Assembly (NCBI GenBank): GCA_047606545.1
Contig: JASGEI010000010.1
Location: 1 to 64,000, forward strand
Origin: JASGDC01 sp047606545
GTDB lineage: Bacteria > Actinomycetota > Actinomycetes > Actinomycetales > Micrococcaceae
Length of the DNA: 64,000 nt
Direction of reading: 5' to 3'
The number at the start of each line of letters is the position of its first letter. Within the stretch, counting starts at the first letter, position 1. Positions 52,496-60,463 of the stretch are shown here, one piece after another. The notes beneath the pieces are model-generated. The model saw only the letters and a program-made list of their open reading frames with translations, made no database searches and was not told the DNA's origin. The position numbers were made by a program, and so were the translations under genes.

Positions 52496-54196
52496 TTACT
52501 TACGGGCTATAGGAGCCACATATACCTCGACATTTTGAGAAGCTAACATATTAACATGCCTGACAAGATTTACCTGAGTAAAAGCAAACAATGAATCTGC
52601 TGTAATCAATTTATCTTTCGCGATGACAAGTACTATTCGCCTCGGTCTACATTCATATTCAGCAAGGTCTCCACCTTGTTTTTCTACAATTTCCTTAAGC
52701 TTAGTATGGGCTTCTAAATCATGAGCCAATATTTCTGTAGAAACTAATGCTTGAGCAATTAAATGACTAGCTGGAGCAGACGAAGCTATATGTTTAACGT
52801 GGACAAAAGTGCCATCTTTAGCTAGAATATCGCATGCTTCTATTCCATATCTATAAGTATTGGTATATATTAGCTCCCTATCTAAACATAAGCCATCTAT
52901 AGATTTCGCAAGAATCTTGTTATACTCTTCCTCACTATTCTCCTTCTTTTGTTTTTTCTCATCATTTGGATGGCTCGCTAATTTCCACTCTGGTATATTT
53001 TCAAAATATGGTCCCTTTGAAAAAATCTCCTCGGTACGCTTTTTAAGTTCTGCCGAATAATCTTTTTCAATAAGGTACCATCGACCATTATGCAAAAAAT
53101 AACGTTTCCCATCATTATCAACTTGAAAATTAAGCCACTTTTTCAATGAAATTCTTGTACTACAAGGATTTTTGCCTTCAGAATCTTCATATAGCATTAC
53201 ATACATCTTATTAATTTTTTGTAACCTACTGAAGCACTCAACTTCTTTATCTATATCTTTAATTTTTTCTATAGGTTCTAATAAATGATCTAAAGTTGGC
53301 AAGAAATCATGCACTTTTTGACGTCCATCGCCGAATATTTTAAAAGCTTGTGCGCTTCCATACTCATCAATGAGTTCATGCGGATAAGTCAGAGAAAGTA
53401 AGTTTCTACCGTCGATGGCTTTAACAAGATCCATATCAAGTTCAGCTATTTTTTGCTTATTTTTTACTTGAGTAAGTTGCTCTAAAAGTTTAAAATCCTC
53501 TGTAACAGGTTCTTTTGACAGAACTTTTTTAATTGTTTTGATATCTTTTATCAGTCCTCGCGGTGTCTTTGATAAAGGAAGCTTCAAGGAATCAGCGCCT
53601 TGAATACTCACCGTTTTATCGTCACTGCTAAGATTATCAATTCTACCTTTTGCAACTACACGCGTAGCTAAGTCCCCCATAAATTCAAAATGGAAGTTCA
53701 TTAGAGGTGCTCCAGAAGCTATTGTAGAACGTTCTGCACGAGGACGTTCGTCTAAAGTTGTCTTATTAATTGAGCTCAAACTATCTGGTTCTGCACATCG
53801 AATTACAACTCTTTGTCCAAATCCAATATCAACCTTCTCATAGTTAAGGAATCGAAAACCTCCGCCAAAAGTTATTGCCCACGCACGAAACTTTTTATTT
53901 TTACCTGCTTTACTTCGTATTTTCTTTTTATCAGCTATAATTATCGCTGCAGATACAGTTGTATTTTTATATGGAACTCTTTGTCCACTTATATTAAATA
54001 TAGTGTCATTCCAACTGAGCTCTTTCCCTGAAGTTTTTCCATAGATAAAAAGGGCTTGATAGCCAGCAATATTAACTGTCTGCCTTGTTGTACGTTCTAA
54101 AAGTAGGTATTTGTCTTGTATTGATTCATCAAAAGAAGTTAGCTTTTTAAGCCTATACAATGTCATACGTGTTTTCTGATTATTATTTTTAGCCAT
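52496..54196 (-). CDS. TIGR04141/DUF6119 sporadically distributed protein
   Basis: This 566-residue protein matches the TIGR04141 (DUF6119) family. GGGFRFLN near 111, GFGQRVVIR near 125, and SSINKTTLDERPRAERSTIASG near 141-162 correspond to the family core; VKAIDGRNLLSLTYP follows near 267. A late segment IEACDIL then TFVHVKH (about 452-469), followed by SSAPASHLIAQALVS, resembles a nuclease-like Asp...x-Val-Lys motif. The family is patchily distributed and a defense or nucleic-acid role is suspected but unproven. It is transcribed alone. GATAAT lies five bases from the ATG, with AGGA overlapping it. Confidence 0.8.
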   Translation of the reverse strand: MAKNNNQKTRMTLYRLKKLTSFDESIQDKYLLLERTTRQTVNIAGYQALFIYGKTSGKELSWNDTIFNISGQRVPYKNTTVSAAIIIADKKKIRSKAGKNKKFRAWAITFGGGFRFLNYEKVDIGFGQRVVIRCAEPDSLSSINKTTLDERPRAERSTIASGAPLMNFHFEFMGDLATRVVAKGRIDNLSSDDKTVSIQGADSLKLPLSKTPRGLIKDIKTIKKVLSKEPVTEDFKLLEQLTQVKNKQKIAELDMDLVKAIDGRNLLSLTYPHELIDEYGSAQAFKIFGDGRQKVHDFLPTLDHLLEPIEKIKDIDKEVECFSRLQKINKMYVMLYEDSEGKNPCSTRISLKKWLNFQVDNDGKRYFLHNGRWYLIEKDYSAELKKRTEEIFSKGPYFENIPEWKLASHPNDEKKQKKENSEEEYNKILAKSIDGLCLDRELIYTNTYRYGIEACDILAKDGTFVHVKHIASSAPASHLIAQALVSTEILAHDLEAHTKLKEIVEKQGGDLAEYECRPRRIVLVIAKDKLITADSLFAFTQVNLVRHVNMLASQNVEVYVAPIARK

Positions 54197-54275
54197 AGTA
54201 GATTATCCTAACTATAAAAATACTATGGCTAAATTTTAAACTAAATATTATATAAATCAGATTTACAGTGTCAAG

Positions 54276-55346
54276 CTACACATTAAACCTAAACTCAACC
54301 ACATCGCCATCTTGCATAATGTAGTCCTTGCCTTCCATTCGGACTTTACCTTTGGCTTTGGCTTCGTTCATGGTGCCAGCTTCCATTAGGTCATCGAAGC
54401 TAACGATTTCGGCCTTAATGAATCCACGCTCAAAGTCACTATGGATTACACCTGCGGCTTGCGGAGCTGTGTCTCCTTTGTTAATAGTCCAAGCACGAGC
54501 CTCTTTTGGCCCTGCTGTTAGGTAAGTTTGTAGTCCTAGAGTTGAGAAGCCTACACGAGCTAGTTGGTCAAGACCTGACTCAGTCTGCCCTGTTGATTCT
54601 AATAGTTCTTGCGCATCTTCTGGATCTAGCGCAATTAGTTCTGACTCAATCTTGGCATCTAGGAATACACATTCTGAAGGTGCTACTAAATCACGAAGCT
54701 CTTGTTTTTTATCCTCGTCGTTAAGGATTGCTTCATCTACGTTAAATACATAGATAAATGGTTTTGAAGTTAATAGGTTTAACTGGTTTAGGTGTTCTGT
54801 ATCAATACCTGATGCGAAGATTGTTTTGCCTTCTTCAAGCACTTTTTGTGCTTCTTTATAAGCTTCTAGACGAGCTGGTTCAGCTTTCTTAATCTTAACT
54901 TCTTTTTCCAGCTTGGGAATTGCATTTTCCAGAGTCTGCATATCGGCAAGTATTAGCTCCGTATTGATAGTTTCCATGTCTGAAGCTGGGTCTACTTTAC
55001 CGTCTACGTGAACTACATCTGGATCATCGAATACACGAATTACCTGTGCAATTGCTTGTGACTCACGAATGTTTGCTAAGAACTTGTTACCAAGACCTTC
55101 GCCTTCACTAGCGCCCTTTACGATACCTGCAATATCCACAAATGAAACTGTAGCTGGCAGAATCTTTTCTGATTTGAAAATCTCAGCAAGCTTTTCAAGA
55201 CGCTCATCTGGAAGTGGCACCACTCCTACGTTTGGCTCAATAGTTGCGAAAGGATAGTTAGCTGCTAACACTTCATTCTTAGTAAGTGCATTGAATAGTG
55301 TCGACTTTCCGACGTTTGGCAGACCAACGATACCGATGCTTAACAT
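54276..55346 (-). CDS. ychF: Redox-regulated ATPase/GTPase YchF (OLA1)
   Basis: YchF (356 residues) is a ribosome-associated P-loop ATPase of the Obg group. Walker A GLPNVGKSTLFNALTK is at 8-23, the switch FVDIAGIVKGASEGEGLGNKFLANIRE near 68, and the specificity motif is the altered form that favours ATP (FNVDE near 200). A coiled-coil insert and the C-terminal TGS domain (AWTINKGDTAPQAAGVIHSDFERGFIKAEI) complete it. It is a core gene amid accessory ones. Confidence 0.96.
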   Translation of the reverse strand: MLSIGIVGLPNVGKSTLFNALTKNEVLAANYPFATIEPNVGVVPLPDERLEKLAEIFKSEKILPATVSFVDIAGIVKGASEGEGLGNKFLANIRESQAIAQVIRVFDDPDVVHVDGKVDPASDMETINTELILADMQTLENAIPKLEKEVKIKKAEPARLEAYKEAQKVLEEGKTIFASGIDTEHLNQLNLLTSKPFIYVFNVDEAILNDEDKKQELRDLVAPSECVFLDAKIESELIALDPEDAQELLESTGQTESGLDQLARVGFSTLGLQTYLTAGPKEARAWTINKGDTAPQAAGVIHSDFERGFIKAEIVSFDDLMEAGTMNEAKAKGKVRMEGKDYIMQDGDVVEFRFNV

Positions 55347-55448
55347 GAGACCAACTTTCTTTACAAGGAGCTAAGTTTGTGAATTATTCTGCTTATTAAA
55401 AGAGACAGAGCTTGATACTGATTTTATCACGCAGATAAAGTTATACAG

Positions 55449-55919
55449 CTAAATAACAAGCCTTTTACGCATTGCATAATTTATGAATCCCACACCGTAC
55501 AAACTACGCTGACATTCTTTCACTACTTCAAATCCTTGTTTCAGGAAAAATGGTTTAGCAGTAATACTCACATGTGCAGTTAACTCTTTACAGCTCATAT
55601 CCGCAGCAACTGCAGTCACTTTATCAAGAAGTTCTGTAGCTACACCCATACCAGAATAATCAGAATCAACAAACATCATATTGATATAGCCCTGTTGGTT
55701 TACGTCAGTAAAACCAACAACTTTACCTGAAATTTCAGCAATATAAGTCTTAACGGCAACACGTTTCTGCCGCCAAATCTCAATATCACTCCCCGATTTT
55801 AGCCAAGCATCAATTTGGTCAGGAGAATAATCTTTTGAGTTAGATTCCTGCACAGCCTTAAAGAATACTTCTTGAGTGGCTATATCATCAGATTTAGTAT
55901 ATTCCCTAATTATTATCAT
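55449..55919 (-). CDS. GNAT family N-acetyltransferase
   Basis: This 156-residue acetyltransferase begins MIIIREYTKSDDIATQEVFFKAV. The acetyl-CoA loop is MFVDSDYSGMGVATELLDKV near residue 78, and SITAKPFFLKQGFEVVKECQR near 112 is the typical end of the fold. An in-frame ATG at 55997 would add 26 residues without family similarity. The acceptor is unknown. A decayed paralog lies at 52250-52450. It is divergent from the HD-domain gene. Confidence 0.85.
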   Translation of the reverse strand: MIIIREYTKSDDIATQEVFFKAVQESNSKDYSPDQIDAWLKSGSDIEIWRQKRVAVKTYIAEISGKVVGFTDVNQQGYINMMFVDSDYSGMGVATELLDKVTAVAADMSCKELTAHVSITAKPFFLKQGFEVVKECQRSLYGVGFINYAMRKRLVI

Positions 55920-56007
55920 GATTCTAAACTGAATTTTAGCATGCAGACAGCCGTTTGCAGCAAGTGAGTAACTATAGACTTCTGGATTAATTGTCATAGG
56001 AACCCAA

Positions 56008-56013
56008 TACAAT
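56008..56013 (+). promoter_or_regulatory. -10 box of a leaderless HD-domain gene promoter
   Basis: TACAAT ends six bases before the ATG at 56020; no Shine-Dalgarno sequence is present. The hexamer and spacing equal those of galT. Confidence 0.5.
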
Positions 56014-56019
56014 TAAATT

Positions 56020-56463
56020 ATGAACGATGAAACTATATTGAAAGCTAAAGAACTAGCCACGAAAGCCCACAAAGGACAAGTAGATAAATCTGGCATTGAT
56101 TATATTACTCATCCAGCACAAGTTGCTAAGATGCTTAGTGATGAAGGTGCTACTCCTGAAACAGTCGCTGTTGGCTGGCTTCATGATGTAGTTGAGGATA
56201 CTGAAATTACCTTAGAAGATTTACGAAAACTTGGCTTCTCTCAATCCGTGGTTGCTGGTATCGATGCAATGACTAAACGTAAAGGCGAACCTTTAAAAGA
56301 ATACCTAACTCGAGTAAAAGCTAATCCTATTGCTCACCAAGTTAAATTAGCAGATGTAAAAGATAACACCAACCCTACACGAGTTGCAGCATTAAAAGAT
56401 GAGAAGACCAAAGAAAGGCTAGCAGAGAAGTATAAGTTTGTTAAAGAATTTTTAAAACAATAG
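56020..56463 (+). CDS. HD-domain hydrolase resembling the RelA/SpoT hydrolase domain
   Basis: This 147-residue protein has the HD-fold metal residues His31 (YITHP), His55-Asp56 (WLHDVVED) and Asp112 (LADVKDN). The ED pair at 59-60 matches (p)ppGpp hydrolases of the MESH1/SpoT type. It is a stand-alone domain without synthetase, TGS or ACT parts. It may degrade alarmones or other nucleotides. Location between GNAT and the helicase block could be incidental. Confidence 0.85.
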   Translation: MNDETILKAKELATKAHKGQVDKSGIDYITHPAQVAKMLSDEGATPETVAVGWLHDVVEDTEITLEDLRKLGFSQSVVAGIDAMTKRKGEPLKEYLTRVKANPIAHQVKLADVKDNTNPTRVAALKDEKTKERLAEKYKFVKEFLKQ

Positions 56464-56590
56464 CTTTAAGTTCCATACTACATATTTATTATTTTCCGTT
56501 GGTTTTATTTCTCATACTCTAATGGCATTAACAATTTAGGACACTCCTCATAAAATATACCCACACGATTGTAAGAAAGGCAAAGGGGCA

Positions 56591-56874
56591 ATGGCAAAAG
56601 GAAGTGAAGAACCTGTTGAGTGGGTTGAGGAAACTCAAGCAGTTGAAGAATACAGGATTGATATAGAAGCTCTTAGGAACTGGGAGCATATTTTCCGGCA
56701 CAAGATTGTAAATGGTGTTTATTATTATCCCCAGGAAGACTTAAAAAATATAGAGACGATGTTGAAGCAAGGCGTGCAAAAATGGAAGAAATTCCAGTTC
56801 ATGTTTTAGATGATGTTATTGCCGAGGCTTATAACGAAGATGGTAATTGGCGAGAATGCTACTACATTGACTAA
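56591..56874 (+). CDS. Small unknown protein split over two frames by an A6 slippery site
   Basis: The first frame (56591-56809) runs from ATG behind AAAGGGGC and ends at 72 residues. At GAC-TTA-AAA-AAT the -1 frame continues without a stop for 44 more codons to 56874, reading YRDDVEARRAKMEEIPVHVL and ending WRECYYID. The joined product has 94 residues and is uniformly charged and helical. A-AAA-AAT is a canonical -1 slippery heptamer, so either programmed frameshifting or a one-base indel in A6 is possible. Family unknown. It lies 136 bases before the first helicase gene, same strand. Confidence 0.6.
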
Positions 56875-56968
56875 AACCACTGTATAGAATATACAAACTT
56901 CTAGTCTCTTATAAAAGAAACCCGTGGATTAACTACCGACATATCAAGTTCCTAATTTATAACTATCC

Positions 56969-56990
56969 TATAATTACTTTATATAAAGTA
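56969..56990 (+). promoter_or_regulatory. Promoter and 16-bp palindromic operator of the first helicase gene
   Basis: TATAAT (56969-56974) is followed directly by the perfect palindrome TACTTTATATAAAGTA (56975-56990), covering the expected transcription start. The block TTATAACTATCCTATAATT also occurs, nearly unchanged, before the second helicase gene. A repressor site is a reasonable reading. Confidence 0.6.
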
Positions 56991-57010
56991 CACAAATAAA
57001 CAGGATAATG

Positions 57011-59935
57011 ATGGCTGATATTAACAAGACTATTCTTAATGGTTTCCAATCAATGATGATTGATGAAGCTAATAACCGTAAAGAAGAAACTCTAACACCA
57101 CACTTCATCGATAATGAAGCACCAACAATCTTTGATGAAATTGAGAAACAGATTGTAACCTGTAATAATTTCAAAATATCAGTTGCATTTATAACACTTA
57201 GCGGTGTTCAAACCATACTCGGACAATTAAGTGAACTTAAAGATAAAAATATAACTGGACAAATTCTTACAAGTAACTATTTATATTTCACTGAGCCAGA
57301 AGCTATTCGGAGACTTAACGAAATAGAAAATATCGAAGTTCGAGTGTTTGAAACTGAAAAGTTTAAAAACCAAGGTTTCCATGCAAAAACTTACGCTTTT
57401 TACTACGATGATTACGCTTCAATATTGCTAGGTAGTTCTAACCTAACTGGTTCCGGTTTACGCAAAAATATTGAGTGGAATAATAAACTTTATATGTCCA
57501 AGCAAAGTGAATACTTGAATAACTTTGAAAACAAGTTTAATAAGTATTGGAATAGCGAAAACATAACTAAAGTTAACGAAAAATGGCTAGAGACTTACGA
57601 AGCTAAGTATTTAGACTCCAAATCAAGATTAAAAGCATTAGAAGAAAACACTGGAAATTCTAAAAATGCAGAGTTAACACCTAACTCTATGCAACAAAAC
57701 TTTATCGATAACTTACGAGACATCAAAGACTTAGGGCAAGAACGAGCTTTGCTTATTTCAGCTACTGGTTCTGGGAAAACATACGCGGCAGCCTTTGCAG
57801 CCAAAGAACTTTGTTTTGAAAGAGTTCTTTTTGTAGTTCATAGAGAACGAATAGTGGATCAAGCAAGACAAAGCTTTGCACGTGTCTTTAACAAAGATAT
57901 AGATGAACTAGGAAAGTTTGTTCGGATAAATCAGGCTAAAGATAAAGACTTAGTATTTACTACTGTTCAGACTATGCAAAAGTCAAAAAATTATGAACAG
58001 TTTAAACCTGACTACTTTGATTTGATAATCATCGATGAATCTCACCGAGTTGCCACAAATAGCTATGAAAAAATTCTAGATTACTTCAACCCCAAGTTTG
58101 TTTTAGGCCTTACCGCTACTCCAGAACGAACTGATGACCCTGAAAAAGTTTACGAAATCTTCCATCATAATATTGCTGGTGAGGTAAGACTTAAAGATGC
58201 TTTAGAAGAAGAACTTGTTTGCCCATTTCATTACTATGGTATTGAAGATTTAGAGTATACAGAAGAAAATGCTCCAAAAGAAATTGAACATAAGGATTTT
58301 AGGAAGCTTTTGTTGGAGAAGCGAACTGAACATATAATTAACAATGCAGAAAAATTTAAATATAGTGGCAAATCTTTGAAAGGGATTGTTTTCTGTAGTA
58401 CTAAGAAGGAAGCTAAGGAACTTGCAGAAGAGTTCAATCATCAAGCTGGCTACCGTACAGTTGCTCTGACAGGTGAAGACAGAGCTGAAAATCGTGAAGA
58501 TGCGATTAAGAGTTTGATGTCAGATGATGAAGATTCTTTACAATATATTTTCACAGTAGATGTTTTTAACGAAGGCATTGATATTCCTAAAGTGAATCAG
58601 ATCTTAATGGTAAGGCCTACAGAGAGCGCAATTATATTTGTCCAACAGCTTGGTCGTGGCTTGAGGAAGGCTGAGGACAAGGACTTTGTAGTTGTTATTG
58701 ATTTTATTGGAAATTATGAAAATGATAAGAAAAGCTATTTAGTTCCAACTGCTTTAGCAGGTAGAAAGCTTTCTAATAAAGATGAGGCGAGGAGAACAGC
58801 TCTTGAAGCTAATAAATACATTAAGGGAGAATCGACAGTCTGGTTTGACGCAATATCCAAAGAAAGGATTTTTGCTGCTATTGCAAAGATGAGTTTTACA
58901 AAAAGAGATCTACAAAAAGATTATTTCAACGTAAAAACTATCGTAGGTAAAATCCCTACATTGTTAGATTTATACTCTTTTGGAGAATACGCTCTCTCTG
59001 TTTATTACGGTTATTTTGCTAAACATAAGAGCAAAGGACCAGCGAATTATTTTGAGTTTGTGAAAGAAACTGATACATCATTACAGGGAAATATGACAAG
59101 AGATGAGAGAATCTATCTTGAGATTGCTGAACAGTTTTTAGGAAGCGGAAAACGTTATGCAGAGTTAGAAATACTCAATGAAATTCTTAAAAAGGGAAGT
59201 ATTTCAGTTATTTCTTTGAACGAGAACTGTGAATCAACTTTATGCCAAGAAAATAACGAATCAGCCATCAACTTACTAAGTGGAAAATTCTTTAATAATG
59301 CTGCTCAGAAAAAACGGTATAAAGGTTATGAATTTATAGTCCAAGAAGGTGACCTTCTTACAAAATCTGAAGGTTTTTCTACAGCATTAGAGAGCGATGT
59401 TTTTCAAAAGTACTTTTTACAAAACCTCGAGCTTGCTCAAGAATTATATAAAACAAAGTTCAGCAATCCTGAAGTAGGAAATTTCAAACTATTTGAACGA
59501 TATAACCGACGAGATGTCGCATGGCTGTTAAATAACCCTAAAGATGAAAGTGGGTTTATGGCTAGCGGGTATCCAAGTAATCCAATAGGTGATTACTGGC
59601 CTCTCTTTGTTACATATAATAAAGCTGCAGATGTAGATTTGAATATCGACTATAATGATAGGTTTTTGAATCGTGAGGTTTTCCTTTGGGAATCAAGAAC
59701 TGGAATAGCTGATACAGCAAAAAGGCTTCAGCAATTTAGCGCAAAGAAAAAGCCTTTTATGGTTTATGTTAAAAAAGATGATAATGAGAAAGATTTTTAT
59801 TTTTTAGGTATGTCCAAAGTTTCTAAGTTTACTGAAACAATACGTGAGTCTGATAAGAAACCTATTCTACATGCTGAGTTAAAACTGGAAGAATCAGTCA
59901 GAGAAGATATTTACGACTATCTAACTGAAGGCTAA
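57011..59935 (+). CDS. PLD-helicase-DUF3427 protein, copy 1
   Basis: This 974-residue protein has an N-terminal phospholipase D-like domain (about 40-165) with GFHAKTYAFYYDD and GSSNLTGSG, one HxK active-site half. An SF2 helicase core follows: Walker A SATGSGKTYAA near 250, Walker B DESH near 342, LGLTATPERTD near 366, and motif VI IFVQQLGRGLRK near 542. DUF3427 fills about 560-974. AGGA lies five bases before the ATG at 57011. PLD-type nuclease plus helicase suggests ATP-driven nucleic-acid cleavage; a defense role is inferred. Its stop abuts the NUDIX stop. Confidence 0.88.
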   Translation: MADINKTILNGFQSMMIDEANNRKEETLTPHFIDNEAPTIFDEIEKQIVTCNNFKISVAFITLSGVQTILGQLSELKDKNITGQILTSNYLYFTEPEAIRRLNEIENIEVRVFETEKFKNQGFHAKTYAFYYDDYASILLGSSNLTGSGLRKNIEWNNKLYMSKQSEYLNNFENKFNKYWNSENITKVNEKWLETYEAKYLDSKSRLKALEENTGNSKNAELTPNSMQQNFIDNLRDIKDLGQERALLISATGSGKTYAAAFAAKELCFERVLFVVHRERIVDQARQSFARVFNKDIDELGKFVRINQAKDKDLVFTTVQTMQKSKNYEQFKPDYFDLIIIDESHRVATNSYEKILDYFNPKFVLGLTATPERTDDPEKVYEIFHHNIAGEVRLKDALEEELVCPFHYYGIEDLEYTEENAPKEIEHKDFRKLLLEKRTEHIINNAEKFKYSGKSLKGIVFCSTKKEAKELAEEFNHQAGYRTVALTGEDRAENREDAIKSLMSDDEDSLQYIFTVDVFNEGIDIPKVNQILMVRPTESAIIFVQQLGRGLRKAEDKDFVVVIDFIGNYENDKKSYLVPTALAGRKLSNKDEARRTALEANKYIKGESTVWFDAISKERIFAAIAKMSFTKRDLQKDYFNVKTIVGKIPTLLDLYSFGEYALSVYYGYFAKHKSKGPANYFEFVKETDTSLQGNMTRDERIYLEIAEQFLGSGKRYAELEILNEILKKGSISVISLNENCESTLCQENNESAINLLSGKFFNNAAQKKRYKGYEFIVQEGDLLTKSEGFSTALESDVFQKYFLQNLELAQELYKTKFSNPEVGNFKLFERYNRRDVAWLLNNPKDESGFMASGYPSNPIGDYWPLFVTYNKAADVDLNIDYNDRFLNREVFLWESRTGIADTAKRLQQFSAKKKPFMVYVKKDDNEKDFYFLGMSKVSKFTETIRESDKKPILHAELKLEESVREDIYDYLTEG

Positions 59936-60322
59936 CTAAAACAATTTCTTCTTTATTTCTTTAATGATTGGAATATCAGCTGGGAGCCAATCCAAGCTAT
60001 CAATATTTGCTTCATCTACCCATTTAGCATCTTTATGCTCTAGTAACTCAAATTTTCCTTTTAGGGAACAAACATAACAATCCATAATTAAATGAAAAGT
60101 AGGGTAAGTGTAGTCAATAGTACATAAATGCTCTCTCACTTTAATGTCTGCATTTAATTCTTCTCTAATTTCACGAATCAGCGCCTCTTTAGGTTCTTCA
60201 CCAGGTTCAATTTTTCCACCTGGAAATTCCCAACCACCTTCAAAATCACCTGTAGCTCTTTGAGTGGCTAGGACTTTATTATTATCGAGAATAATGGCAG
60301 CAACTACTTTGATTGTTTTCAT
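59936..60322 (-). CDS. NUDIX hydrolase, MutT-like
   Basis: This 128-residue protein starts MKTIKVVAAIILDNNKVLATQRA and carries a full NUDIX box, GGKIEPGEEPKEALIREIREEL (Gly36 to Leu56), as in (deoxy)nucleoside triphosphate pyrophosphohydrolases that clean 8-oxo-dGTP or 5-methyl-dCTP. It lies exactly between the two helicase genes on the opposite strand: its stop touches the first, and its start is 141 bases from the second. That arrangement suggests a shared function. Confidence 0.92.
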   Translation of the reverse strand: MKTIKVVAAIILDNNKVLATQRATGDFEGGWEFPGGKIEPGEEPKEALIREIREELNADIKVREHLCTIDYTYPTFHLIMDCYVCSLKGKFELLEHKDAKWVDEANIDSLDWLPADIPIIKEIKKKLF

Positions 60323-60380
60323 AACCTAACTTTAACCTTATTTTATTTATAGAACTAATTAAGGTATGTTTTTACTCATC

Positions 60381-60425
60381 TTATAACTCCTACCTACACT
60401 TCCCAGCTTATAACTAACCTATAAT
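60381..60425 (+). promoter_or_regulatory. Promoter of the second helicase gene
   Basis: TATAAT (60420-60425) sits in TTATAACTAACCTATAATT, which matches the block before the first helicase gene at all but one position. A further TTATAACT is at 60381-60388. The palindrome of copy 1 is not conserved here; instead TTGTA and TACAA face each other around 60430-60446. Confidence 0.5.
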
Positions 60426-60463
60426 TGTCTTGTACTAAACATACAAAACAAGGCAAAAGGTTA

